Assembly: GCA_037045645.1 (NCBI GenBank)
Contig: JBAOIH010000001.1
Coordinates: 1,550,001 to 1,614,000 of the forward strand
Reading direction: 5' to 3'
From: Nocardioides sp.
GTDB lineage: Bacteria > Actinomycetota > Actinomycetes > Propionibacteriales > Nocardioidaceae
Length of the DNA: 64,000 bases
A program made the translations under genes and the position numbers. The notes under the pieces were generated by a model, which was not told the DNA's origin, ran no database searches, and saw nothing but the letters and a program-made list of their open reading frames with translations. Every line of letters begins with the position of its first letter. Within the stretch, counting starts at the first letter, position 1. This document shows positions 25,919 to 34,095 of the stretch, piece by piece.

Positions 25919-28276
25919 ATGGCAATTCATCGAGCGGACGCCCACGACCTGATCCGCGTGCAGGGCGCGCGCGAGAACAACCTCAAAGACGTCGACGTCG
26001 AGATCCCCAAGAGGCGACTGACCGTCTTCACCGGGGTGTCCGGTTCGGGCAAGAGTTCGCTGGTCTTCGGGACCATCGCTGCCGAGTCGCAGCGGATGAT
26101 CAACGAGACCTACAGCTCGTTCGTGCAGAACTTCATGCCCACCATGGCGCGTCCCGAGGTCGACGTCCTCGAGGGCCTGACGACAGCCATCCTGGTCGAC
26201 CAGGAGCGGATGGGCGCCAACTCGCGTTCGACCGTCGGCACGGTCACCGACGCGAATGCCTTGCTTCGTACGCTCTTCTCACGCCTCGGCGATCCGCACA
26301 TCGGGTCGAGCCAGGCGTACTCCTTCAATGTCGCGTCCGCGACCGGCGTCGGCGGGCTGAAGGTCGACAAGAAGAGTGCGAGCAACAAGCCCGAGCGCCG
26401 TGAGTTCACCATCACCGGCGGCATGTGCCCCAACTGCGAGGGCATGGGCAACGTCTCCGACTTCGACCTCACCGAGTTGTTCGACGAGGAGTTGTCGCTC
26501 TCGCAAGGTGCGTTGAAGGTGCCGGGCTATTCGATGGACGGCTGGTATGGCCGGATCTTCTCCGGCTTCGGCTTCGACATGGACAAGCCGCTGAAGAAGT
26601 ACACCAAGACCGAGATGCACGACCTGCTGCACAAGGAGCCGGTCAAGATCAAGGTGGAGGGGATCAACCTCACGTACGAAGGGGTTATCCCCAAGGTGCA
26701 GAAGTCGATGCTGAGCAAGGACCGCGAATCCATGCAGCCCCACATCCGCGCCTTCGTCGATCGGGTGATCACCTTCCACCCCTGCCCGGACTGTGATGGC
26801 ACGCGGCTCAACGAGGGCGCGCGCTCGTCGAAGATCAAGGACCTCAACATCGCCGACTGCTGCCGGCTGCAGATCAACGAGCTGGCCGAGTGGGTGCGCG
26901 GTCTCGACGAGCCATCCGTCGCCCCACTGCTCAAGACGCTTCAGGAGACGCTGGACTCATTCGTCGATATCGGGCTGGGCTATCTCTCCCTGGAGCGGCC
27001 GTCCGGCACGCTGTCGGGCGGTGAGTCGCAGCGTACGAAGATGATCCGACACCTGGGCTCGTCCCTGACCGATGTGACGTACGTCTTCGACGAACCGACC
27101 ATCGGCCTGCACCCGCACGACATCGCCAACATGAACGATCTCCTGCTCCAGTTGCGCGACAAGGGCAACACCGTCTTGGTCGTCGAGCACAAGCCCGAAA
27201 CCATCGCCATCGCCGACCACGTCGTCGATCTCGGTCCGGGCGCGGGCGCCGACGGGGGAGAGGTGGTGTTCGAGGGGGCGTACGACGACCTGCGCCACGC
27301 CGACACCCGCACCGGAAAGCACCTGCTCTACAAAGCGTCCTTGAAGGAATCCGTACGCACGTCCACGGGCAGCATCTCGATCAAGAAGGCCGACACCCAC
27401 AACCTGCGGGACGTCTCAGTCGAGATCCCGACCGGTGTCCTGGTCGTGGTGACCGGTGTCGCGGGCTCCGGGAAGAGCTCACTGATCCACGGCTCGGTGT
27501 CGCCACGTGAGGGCGTGGTCACCGTCGATCAGGGTGCGATCAAGGGATCGCGTCGGAGCAACCCGGCGACCTACACGGGTCTGCTGGAACCGATCCGCAA
27601 GGCGTTCGCCAAGGCCAACGGCGTGAAGCCTGCACTGTTCAGCGCCAACTCCGAGGGCGCCTGCGAGGTCTGCAACGGTGCTGGTCTGATCTACACCGAC
27701 CTGGGCATGCTCGCCACGGTCTCGACCGTGTGCGAGGAGTGCGAGGGCAAGCGCTTCAAGGCGTCGGTGTTGGAGTACGAGTTCGGTGGCCGCAACATCG
27801 CCGAGGTGCTCGACATGTCCGTGGCCCAGGCGGCGGGCTTCTTCGCCGAAGGTGAGGCCAAGACACCGGCTGCCGCGAAGATTCTCGATCGCCTCGTCGA
27901 TGTCGGCCTTGGTTATGTCAAGCTCGGCCAGCAATTGACCACTCTGTCCGGGGGAGAGCGGCAGCGGCTGAAGTTGGCCGCCCAGATGGCCGACAAGGGA
28001 GACGTCTACGTGCTCGACGAGCCGACCACCGGCCTGCACCTGGCGGATGTCGAGAATCTGCTGGGTCTGCTGGACCGGCTGGTCGACTCGGGCAAGTCGG
28101 TGATCGTGATCGAGCACCACCAGGCCGTGATGTCACACGCCGACTGGATCATCGACCTCGGACCGGGCGCCGGCTCCGAGGGTGGACTCGTGGTCTTCGA
28201 GGGCACGCCTGCCGAATTGGTGGCCGAGGCCTCGACGCTGACCGGCAAGCACTTGAAGGAGTACGTCGCCGGCTAG
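25919..28276 (+). CDS. Short UvrA-like ABC ATPase (class II UvrA paralogue)
   Basis: This is a 785-residue paralogue of excinuclease subunit UvrA, shorter than canonical UvrA (about 940). It has two ABC ATPase halves: Walker A GVSGSGKSSLVFG and GVAGSGKSSLIHG, signatures TLSGGESQR and TLSGGERQRLKLA, and Walker B FDEPTIGLH and LDEPTTGLH. Zinc-binding CxxC pairs are visible in MCPNCEGMG, PCPDCDGTRL, CEVCNGAG and CEECEGKR. The size deficit fits class II UvrA proteins, which lack the UvrB-interaction domain and are often found with drug or self-resistance. ATG at 25919 was chosen over 25883. VapBC follows closely on the same strand. Confidence 0.88.
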   Translation: MAIHRADAHDLIRVQGARENNLKDVDVEIPKRRLTVFTGVSGSGKSSLVFGTIAAESQRMINETYSSFVQNFMPTMARPEVDVLEGLTTAILVDQERMGANSRSTVGTVTDANALLRTLFSRLGDPHIGSSQAYSFNVASATGVGGLKVDKKSASNKPERREFTITGGMCPNCEGMGNVSDFDLTELFDEELSLSQGALKVPGYSMDGWYGRIFSGFGFDMDKPLKKYTKTEMHDLLHKEPVKIKVEGINLTYEGVIPKVQKSMLSKDRESMQPHIRAFVDRVITFHPCPDCDGTRLNEGARSSKIKDLNIADCCRLQINELAEWVRGLDEPSVAPLLKTLQETLDSFVDIGLGYLSLERPSGTLSGGESQRTKMIRHLGSSLTDVTYVFDEPTIGLHPHDIANMNDLLLQLRDKGNTVLVVEHKPETIAIADHVVDLGPGAGADGGEVVFEGAYDDLRHADTRTGKHLLYKASLKESVRTSTGSISIKKADTHNLRDVSVEIPTGVLVVVTGVAGSGKSSLIHGSVSPREGVVTVDQGAIKGSRRSNPATYTGLLEPIRKAFAKANGVKPALFSANSEGACEVCNGAGLIYTDLGMLATVSTVCEECEGKRFKASVLEYEFGGRNIAEVLDMSVAQAAGFFAEGEAKTPAAAKILDRLVDVGLGYVKLGQQLTTLSGGERQRLKLAAQMADKGDVYVLDEPTTGLHLADVENLLGLLDRLVDSGKSVIVIEHHQAVMSHADWIIDLGPGAGSEGGLVVFEGTPAELVAEASTLTGKHLKEYVAG

Positions 28277-28291
28277 GTGTACGCTTGGTGT

Positions 28292-28501
28292 ATGGGACGC
28301 ACCAATATCGAGATCGATGACGAGCTCATCGACCTGGTGATGTCTCGCTACGCACTCAAGACCAAACGCGAAGCGGTTGACTTTGCGCTGCGCCGCCTCG
28401 TCGGTCCCGTGATGACGCGCTCGGAGATGCTCGCGATGGAAGGAACCGGCTGGGACGCAGACCTGGATAGCCTGCGTCGTGACGACGTGGCAGTGGTCTG
28501 A
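28292..28501 (+). CDS. vapB: VapB-type antitoxin
   Basis: This is a 69-residue antitoxin of a type II toxin-antitoxin pair. The N-terminus GRTNIEIDDELIDLVMSRYA is the ribbon-helix-helix DNA-binding segment, and KTKREAVDFALRRLV is the conserved VapB helix. The acidic C-terminus (WDADLDSLRRDD) would bind and neutralise the toxin. ATG at 28292 is used. The promoter region carries a repeated GGTGTA (around 28276 and 28287), a possible autoregulatory site. Its stop lies 3 bp before vapC. Confidence 0.88.
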   Translation: MGRTNIEIDDELIDLVMSRYALKTKREAVDFALRRLVGPVMTRSEMLAMEGTGWDADLDSLRRDDVAVV

Positions 28502-28504
28502 TAC

Positions 28505-28897
28505 GTGCTGGTTGATACCTCTGTCTGGATCGATTTCCTGCGCGGCCGACCGGGCGCGGCCACCGACTGCGTGCGCGAAACTCTCGGCAATGACTGCACC
28601 ACGACAGAACCGGTCATGATAGAACTTCTCTCCGGCGCGGCCCCCGGGCCACGCACATTCGAGATCGAGCGACTTCTGCTCTCTCAGCGGTGGGCTCGCC
28701 TGGTGCCAGCCCTCGACTATCGCGGCGCAGTGGATGTCTATCAAGCAACGCGCGCCACCGGCCATCAGCCGCGAGCGCTACAGGACTGCCTGATCGCAGC
28801 AATCGCCTTGCGCGTGGGCTTGACGATTGCTCACCGTGACGCTGACTACGAACGAATCGCCGCCGCCACCGGCCTTCGCACTCTCGATCTGCGGTGA
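28505..28897 (+). CDS. vapC: VapC-type PIN-domain ribonuclease toxin
   Basis: This is a 130-residue PIN-domain RNase, the toxin partner of vapB. The Mg2+-binding acidic residues are visible: Asp4 in LVDTSVWIDFLRG, Glu in TTEPVMIELLSG, Asp in LQDCLIAAIALR and the Asp pair in HRDADYERIA. GTG at 28505 follows the antitoxin stop by 3 bp. The length is normal and no residue is missing, so the module looks functional. Confidence 0.9.
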   Translation: MLVDTSVWIDFLRGRPGAATDCVRETLGNDCTTTEPVMIELLSGAAPGPRTFEIERLLLSQRWARLVPALDYRGAVDVYQATRATGHQPRALQDCLIAAIALRVGLTIAHRDADYERIAAATGLRTLDLR

Positions 28898-28919
28898 CCA
28901 GGCTCCGTACTCTTGCCAC

Positions 28920-29570
28920 GTGACCGCACGCATCCTCACCGTCAACGTCGGGTCGGCTGTGCCCACTGAGCACTCGTCCATGCCGACGACCGGCATTGAC
29001 AAACTGCCGGTCGAGTCGATCCACGTTGCCGACCCAGGTCCGCGAGACGGCGTCGGCGGCAGCGGCGTACGCGGTGACGAGGTGTCCGATGTGCGCCATC
29101 ACGGAGGGACCCGCCAGGCCGTCTATGCGTACGCCCGTGAAGAACTCGAGTGGTGGGAGCGCGAACTCGACCGCGAACTGCGCAGCGGCCTGTTTGGTGA
29201 AAACCTCACCACGACAGGCTTCGATGTCGACGAGTCGCTCGTGGGGGAGCGATGGGTGGTTGGCGATGTGCTGCTGGAGGTGTGCGGCCCGCGCATCCCT
29301 TGTCGTACGTTCGCCGGGCACCTGGGGGAGCGCGGCTGGGTCAAACGGTTCACCCAGCGAGGGCGTACGGGTGCCTACCTGAGCGTGGTCACGCCAGGGA
29401 CGATCACCGCGGGCACGTCGATCACACGCGTCGACATTCCCGACCACGACATCACGGTGCCGGTGCTGTTTCGTGCCTACATGGGCGACAAACAGGAGGC
29501 TGCGCGTGTGCTTGAGGCCGACGTTCTGCCCGAGCCCTATCGAGCCGAGCTTGTGGCGAGGTTGCGCTGA
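28920..29570 (+). CDS. MOSC domain-containing protein (YiiM-like)
   Basis: This is a 216-residue stand-alone MOSC protein, a family related to molybdenum cofactor sulfurase C-terminal domains and thought to carry sulfur or handle Mo cofactor or N-hydroxylated substrates. The MOSC blocks are HHGGTRQAVYAYAREELEWW, LFGENLTTTGFD, ERWVVGDVLLEVCGPRIPCR (with the Cys pair) and GRTGAYLSVV. GTG at 28920 gives the usual start (TARILTVNVGS); the frame is open earlier but overlaps vapC. The window also has two molybdoenzymes, so a link is plausible but not shown. It lies 1 bp upstream of fur. Confidence 0.85.
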   Translation: MTARILTVNVGSAVPTEHSSMPTTGIDKLPVESIHVADPGPRDGVGGSGVRGDEVSDVRHHGGTRQAVYAYAREELEWWERELDRELRSGLFGENLTTTGFDVDESLVGERWVVGDVLLEVCGPRIPCRTFAGHLGERGWVKRFTQRGRTGAYLSVVTPGTITAGTSITRVDIPDHDITVPVLFRAYMGDKQEAARVLEADVLPEPYRAELVARLR

Positions 29571-29571
29571 C

Positions 29572-30006
29572 ATGGTGTCTGCTGCCGACCACGCCTGGAA
29601 GACGCATCTGCGCAGCCGCGGCCACCGTTTGACCCCGCAACGCGAGCGCGTGCTGGCGGCGGTGGACCACCTGGGCCATGGCACTCCCGACCAGGTGCAT
29701 GCGGAAGTCGTCGCGCATGCGCCGACCTCGTCGCTCTCGACCACGTATCGCGCGCTGACGTTGCTGGCCGATCTCGAGCTGATCAGCGTGGTGACGTTGG
29801 CGGACCGTACGCCGGTCTATCACTCCAAGCAGACCCCTCATCACGTACACCTGTCATGTGAGGCCTGCGGCTCGGTCAGCGACGCGGCGCCCGGGGAATT
29901 CGCCGATCTGACGGCTCAGTTATGCGAACGCCACGGTTTTGCCGTGTCACTCGAGCGACTGGTGATCGTGGGTCGATGCGCGGCGTGCCGAGAGGCGGAA
30001 TCCTAA
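29572..30006 (+). CDS. Fur-family metal-responsive repressor
   Basis: This is a 144-residue Fur superfamily regulator. The winged helix is LRSRGHRLTPQRERVLAAVD and SLSTTYRALTLLADLELI. The His-rich metal-sensing region is HHVHLSCEACGSV, and a second CxxC is in GRCAACRE; the two Cys pairs suggest a structural zinc site. Fur, Zur or other metal specificity cannot be told from sequence alone. The gene starts one base after the MOSC stop, and its stop overlaps the stop of the convergent VOC gene by 3-4 bases. Confidence 0.9.
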   Translation: MVSAADHAWKTHLRSRGHRLTPQRERVLAAVDHLGHGTPDQVHAEVVAHAPTSSLSTTYRALTLLADLELISVVTLADRTPVYHSKQTPHHVHLSCEACGSVSDAAPGEFADLTAQLCERHGFAVSLERLVIVGRCAACREAES

Positions 30007-30359
30007 GAGCGCGCCAACGGCGCGTAGAACACCAACCCGTTGCCCTTGTTGTCGTAGCCGACCACCCTGCGCTCATGCGCGTCGTCGTACGGGCCCTTCA
30101 CGATGCCGCCACCCGACTCTTCGATGGCCTTCGCTGCTGCATCGACGTCGTCGGTCTTGACCCCGACGACCACTTGGCCAGGGATGGGGTGGTCGATCGA
30201 GGTAGCCAACGCAATCGTCACAGATCCGCCATCGATGGCTGCAAAGTGAGTGCCGTCGCGAAACTTCAACGCCATCCCGAGCGTCTCGGTATAGAACGCG
30301 ATCGAGGCGTCGAGGTCGTCAGTGGAGAGCAGGATCATGCGTACGTCGAAGTCGGCCAT
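30003..30359 (-). CDS. VOC/glyoxalase-superfamily protein
   Basis: This is a 118-residue single-module vicinal oxygen chelate protein. Paired beta-alpha-beta-beta-beta units are seen: RMILLSTDDLDASIAFYTE and VVVGVKTDDVDAAAKAIEES, ending KGNGLVFYAPL. Typical metal-ligand positions are partly present (H39, E78-like, no clear final Glu). The function could be a lyase, dioxygenase-like enzyme or binding protein; the substrate is unknown. It starts with ATG at 30359 and lies 9 bp downstream of the SRPBCC gene on the same strand. Confidence 0.85.
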   Translation of the reverse strand: MADFDVRMILLSTDDLDASIAFYTETLGMALKFRDGTHFAAIDGGSVTIALATSIDHPIPGQVVVGVKTDDVDAAAKAIEESGGGIVKGPYDDAHERRVVGYDNKGNGLVFYAPLARS

Positions 30360-30368
30360 AGCCGCACC

Positions 30369-30842
30369 CTAGTCCTCACGGTTTCCCGCTTCGAAGTGAC
30401 GTTGGAGCCGTCTATGGCGGTGCCCGAAGAACGCGTAGAGGGCCTTGGCCATGACCGGGGTCATGAGCCCGAGGCGGGGCAGGAATTCGATGTGATCAGT
30501 CACCCGCGTGCTCTCGTCATTCAACGCAGAGAGTGTTCGGCGGTGCTCCCACCAGCGCATGGTGAGCATGGTCGACTCTTCGTGGAAGTAGCGTCCCGGC
30601 TCGACGGCGACGATTGCCAGCCGGTCATATTCGATCGGGAGCAGACCGAAAAGCACGACCCAGGCCCGGCCGAGAACCGCGCCGATGGGCAAGGTCTCGA
30701 TGGTCAGTCCGCGCGCCGACCGCGGCAGACGCATCGTGAGCCAAGGCCGCATCTCGTCGTTGATTCCCTCGGGGCTGACGACACGTTCCCATACCGCATC
30801 CGGCGGCGCCGCGACGACTGCGGATCGCTCGAAACTTGCCAC
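30369..30842 (-). CDS. SRPBCC-family (START/polyketide cyclase-like) protein
   Basis: This is a 157-residue hydrophobic-ligand-binding helix-grip protein. The N-terminal beta strand and first helix FERSAVVAAPPDAVWERVV and the C-terminal helix region THDHIEFLP-like (VTDHIEFLPRLGLMTPVMAK) fit the SRPBCC fold. No catalytic residue can be assigned. GTG at 30842 starts the protein. It is probably cotranscribed with the VOC gene and is divergent from the large lipoprotein gene. Confidence 0.8.
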   Translation of the reverse strand: MASFERSAVVAAPPDAVWERVVSPEGINDEMRPWLTMRLPRSARGLTIETLPIGAVLGRAWVVLFGLLPIEYDRLAIVAVEPGRYFHEESTMLTMRWWEHRRTLSALNDESTRVTDHIEFLPRLGLMTPVMAKALYAFFGHRHRRLQRHFEAGNRED

Positions 30843-30911
30843 TCCTGAACCCTACGAGTCATGGGTTGCGCATCCCATTTTTCCCACCGACGCCATGTCC
30901 GCTGCGCCATG

Positions 30912-32813
30912 ATGAGTGCCATGGTCACGTCGCTACGCGTCATTTGGCGCACTTGGCTCGCCGTCTTCGTGAGCGTGCTCCTGGTGCCGTTCTCGGCGTG
31001 CACGGTGGATGGCTCGCAGAGCGGCGGCAAGCCGGATCAGGACTCCCTGGCCGCACACGTGGAGGTGGTCGAGGGCCGCGACGCAACGGCCCGCTCCGAG
31101 GACGGGTCACTCACGGTGGAACTTCCTTCGGAGTCCTTTGAGGGCAGCGGCGAGTTGCGCATCGTCCCGGCGGTCGCTGATGGAGTCGAGGGCTGGACGG
31201 TCGAACTCGAAGGAGCCGAGCTCACCGGCGAAGCCACGCTGAGCTTCAGCATGCCCGGACTAGCGCTAGGCGAACCCCCACCATTGGTGAGGTGGGCGCC
31301 CGCGATCGACCGACGACTTCGAATCGCGGACGCGACCGTGGAGGGCGACCGCATGGTGGTGCGTACGAGCCACTTCTCGTTCTGGTCGGCCATCTCGTGG
31401 AGCCGACTGCGCGAGGAGGTCCTGGCCTGGATCGGTCAGCAGCTCGACGCAATGAGCGCCCTGGCCGGTGCCTCAGATCCCACCTGCGCCGACGAGGAAG
31501 TGGTCCGTACCGACGGCTACAGCGTGTCCAGCGACTCCGGTAGGCGAGCCCTGTGGTGCATGGGCAAGGAGAACGGTCAACCCGTGCTCAAGGTGGTCAA
31601 CGGACGCGGCTACGGCGTGGCGGCCGAATACTCGCCGGGACTCACCTTCAAGTCGATGGACGACAAGGACCTAGTCGCCACCCTCGCCAACTTGATCCCC
31701 TCCCCACCGATCACGCGGGGGAACTCGGTGGCCCTCCTGCCCAGCACCAACGAGATCCAGTTCACCGCGTCCGGAGTGCCGGCCAGCACCGTCATGCTGA
31801 GCCCAGACGCGGGTGCCTACCTGCTGTCGGCCCTGCTGTTCGGACTGGACACCTACGCCATGGTCGCGACCAAGGTCGCGGGGACGGCCGCCAAAGAGAC
31901 GAAGGGACTGATGCTAACCTCGCTACAGGCCCAGTCCTGCGTCAACTCCTTCTCGTCGATGGCCACCAGCGACATCGACACCCCGGGCAAGGCACGGAAG
32001 TTCTTCGCAGACGCCCTGGGGGTCTCCTTCAGTTGTCTCACCGATGCCGCGAAGCAGGCCCACTTCAGCGGTCCGTTGGCGGTGGTGATCGAAGGCGTCA
32101 TCTGGCTCATGTCGGGAGTGGAGACGCTCGTCAACGGGCTGGTCGGCGCGCTCGAAAGCTTCGACATGGACGGCTATCGGGTGATCGTGCACGGACCCAC
32201 TACGCCTCCCACGGAGAAGGTCGTGGTGAACCCATTCACCTCGACCGGGCTGGCTCCCGGGTGGACGGTGGGGGAAGGCTCGGACGGAGTCGTCTTGGAC
32301 TGTGTCTTCGACGAGGGCTCACCCCATGCGGTCGGCAAGTCCACCCACTGGTGCGGCTCGGTCGCAGACTCGGCCAACGCCTGTTGGTCTGCCCAGTCCA
32401 ACACGGCGCAGTTGTGGTGTCTCAACACCTTCGACATGTCGGATCGAACGCTCCGGACCTACGACGCGGTCAACGTCGACGACGACACCCCTGCCCCGTC
32501 GGACCCCGAGCCGTTATGGCTGGAGCTGGAGGACGGCAGCCAGTACTGGTATCGAACCGGCGGCAGTTGGGGTGGTCGTGCCGACGATCTGCGAGGAGCG
32601 TACGGCTGTCTCAATGAGGTCGGGCTGTGCGCCACCGGGGAGGGCAACGTGATTCTGACGCCCTACGACACGCCACCGATCGACACGACTCAACCCGCCT
32701 GGCGCGTCCGGGTGGGACCCCTGGGCGGTCCGGACGAGCAGTTCCCGCCGCCAGAATGGGTCGACGTGACGCGGGCTTGGTTCATTGCTGGCCACCGCTG
32801 GCAGGGTGACTGA
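30912..32813 (+). CDS. Large exported lipoprotein of unknown function
   Basis: The product has about 633 residues and I do not recognise it as a named family. After the start (ATG 30912 or 30921; no strong ribosome site separates them) comes a basic, then hydrophobic stretch LAVFVSVLLVPFSAC, a signal peptide with a possible lipobox Cys. The N-terminal ~130 residues look beta-rich (GSLTVELPSESFEGSGELRI). The middle has an Ala/Leu-rich hydrophobic helix region (GAYLLSALLFGLDTYAMVATK). The C-terminal third is rich in Cys and Trp (WCGSVADSANACWSAQ, YGCLNEVGLC), suggesting a disulfide-bonded extracellular module. G+C is slightly below its neighbours. Confidence 0.7.
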   Translation: MSAMVTSLRVIWRTWLAVFVSVLLVPFSACTVDGSQSGGKPDQDSLAAHVEVVEGRDATARSEDGSLTVELPSESFEGSGELRIVPAVADGVEGWTVELEGAELTGEATLSFSMPGLALGEPPPLVRWAPAIDRRLRIADATVEGDRMVVRTSHFSFWSAISWSRLREEVLAWIGQQLDAMSALAGASDPTCADEEVVRTDGYSVSSDSGRRALWCMGKENGQPVLKVVNGRGYGVAAEYSPGLTFKSMDDKDLVATLANLIPSPPITRGNSVALLPSTNEIQFTASGVPASTVMLSPDAGAYLLSALLFGLDTYAMVATKVAGTAAKETKGLMLTSLQAQSCVNSFSSMATSDIDTPGKARKFFADALGVSFSCLTDAAKQAHFSGPLAVVIEGVIWLMSGVETLVNGLVGALESFDMDGYRVIVHGPTTPPTEKVVVNPFTSTGLAPGWTVGEGSDGVVLDCVFDEGSPHAVGKSTHWCGSVADSANACWSAQSNTAQLWCLNTFDMSDRTLRTYDAVNVDDDTPAPSDPEPLWLELEDGSQYWYRTGGSWGGRADDLRGAYGCLNEVGLCATGEGNVILTPYDTPPIDTTQPAWRVRVGPLGGPDEQFPPPEWVDVTRAWFIAGHRWQGD

Positions 32814-32897
32814 GTCGCGCGCAGCCAATTCGACAGCCATCAGGCAGCCGTCGGCGGTCTGCAGGGTGGAGTACATTCCTGGGCTGCAGGCGTACGT

Positions 32898-33581
32898 ATG
32901 CGCCCTGCGGTCGGGAGAACCAAAGTGGTCGATGAGAGTCTTCGACGGGTGATCCCTCTGTCGACACTTCGCCGACAAGTAGCAAAAGCCTGCGTTCTCC
33001 AGGACATGGATGAGGTACTCCTGGCCGGGATCCCCGAGGACGGTCCAAATGGGCAGGTCATCTGGCTGCAACTCGCGCTCGGAGCGATAGATCGAGTGGA
33101 AGACGGTTTCCTTGCCGTTGAGGGTCCCGCACCCAACCTCATGAATGGACGGGCGGGGACCTTCGCGGGCATCTGGGTCCAGGGCAGGATCCGAGATCCC
33201 CAACCGGTAGCGTCAGAAAATCGAGTTCCTGTCGTGTTGCACGCTGATCCAATCTTGCCCCCGCCCTCCTCCCTTACTGAGGCGGCTTTTGAGGAGTTCC
33301 TGGCAGCCAAGGACCAGGCCACGAACGGAGTGAGTCTCGCCTCCGGCGGTACAGCAAATCGATCAGTGTCCTTCGTACTCCGCGTCACCAACACCCTCGC
33401 TGACTGGTGGCCAGACTTCAGCGACGTCCGGCTCGACCTTGGCGTCTGCGTTGTGCCCACCCACCTCTGGGAGCGCCTCGATGGTGATGCCCTCAACCTC
33501 GTCGGCAGACCGAGTCTCAACCCAGACAGGCCACTTGACCTCTTCTACGGCGTGAGCCAACCGAGCATTCGGATGGACTGA
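32898..33581 (+). CDS. Orphan hypothetical protein in lower-G+C DNA
   Basis: This 227-residue reading frame has no family I recognise. It was preferred over two long minus-strand frames because its codon positions show the expected order of G+C (third highest, second lowest) and a purine-rich first position. The C-terminal half reads like a folded domain (SFVLRVTNTLADWW, then VRLDLGVCVVPTHLWERL). There is no signal peptide. The start is uncertain: ATG 32898 has no clear ribosome site. G+C is visibly lower than in flanking genes, so recent transfer or relaxed selection is possible. It follows the lipoprotein gene by about 85 bp. Confidence 0.45.
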   Translation: MRPAVGRTKVVDESLRRVIPLSTLRRQVAKACVLQDMDEVLLAGIPEDGPNGQVIWLQLALGAIDRVEDGFLAVEGPAPNLMNGRAGTFAGIWVQGRIRDPQPVASENRVPVVLHADPILPPPSSLTEAAFEEFLAAKDQATNGVSLASGGTANRSVSFVLRVTNTLADWWPDFSDVRLDLGVCVVPTHLWERLDGDALNLVGRPSLNPDRPLDLFYGVSQPSIRMD

Positions 33582-34095
33582 CCGCGGTGGGCCGATGCTG
33601 GCACACGGGTTTAGTTGTACTCCCGCTACATTATCGCCGATAAGTGACATTATGTCAGGTATTGGTCTGCGTATGGGGCTTGGGCATATGTGTGTGCGAA
33701 ACGGCCCGGTCCCCTGATCTGCGGGTTTGTGTCGATCTTCCGCGCTCGGGCGGTGCGCCCTCGTGCTGGAAACGGGTTTCCGTGGTCGTTTATCCGGCCG
33801 TGGGGTGGGTTTCCGTTGTCGGAAACTATGGGCGCCGCCGTCGTCTTCCCACTATGCAAACACGCCATGACGGGAATCATCCGCCGATTAGCACTGGCGC
33901 TGTGGGACCGCCACGACCGGGTGGCCATGGAGACCGTGGGTTTCTGCGTCGTGGACCTTCCCTCCACGGCATACTCGGCGAATCGGCGACGAGTCCTCGA
34001 TCCGGCGTCGACGGTGGCGGCGTCAGTGCGTGCGGTCATCTCCTCTCCACCGGGCGAGCCCGGCGGACTTACGTCCCCAGAGTGACCGACCAGCG
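33582..34095. other. 514-bp palindrome-rich spacer without a convincing gene
   Basis: This region lies between the orphan gene and the convergent emopamil-binding-like gene. It holds two adjacent AT-rich palindromes, TTATCG-c-CGATAA (33631-33643) and TGACA-tta-TGTCA (33645-33657). It also has two GGAAAC/GTTTCC inverted pairs: GGAAAC-gg-GTTTCC at 33768-33781 and GTTTCCG-ttgt-CGGAAAC at 33809-33826. A 131-codon frame from GTG 33690 to 34085 shows only weak coding bias; I cannot decide whether it is real. Confidence 0.5.

Noticed and set aside
32514..33520. Two minus-strand frames of 226-229 codons
   Set aside because: They overlap the lipoprotein 3' end and the orphan plus-strand gene; codon-position composition favours the plus strand. 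Kept as an uncertainty in the findings.
33690..34085. 131-codon plus-strand frame in the palindrome-rich spacer
   Set aside because: Weak coding bias, no family resemblance and no ribosome site; left as part of the spacer.
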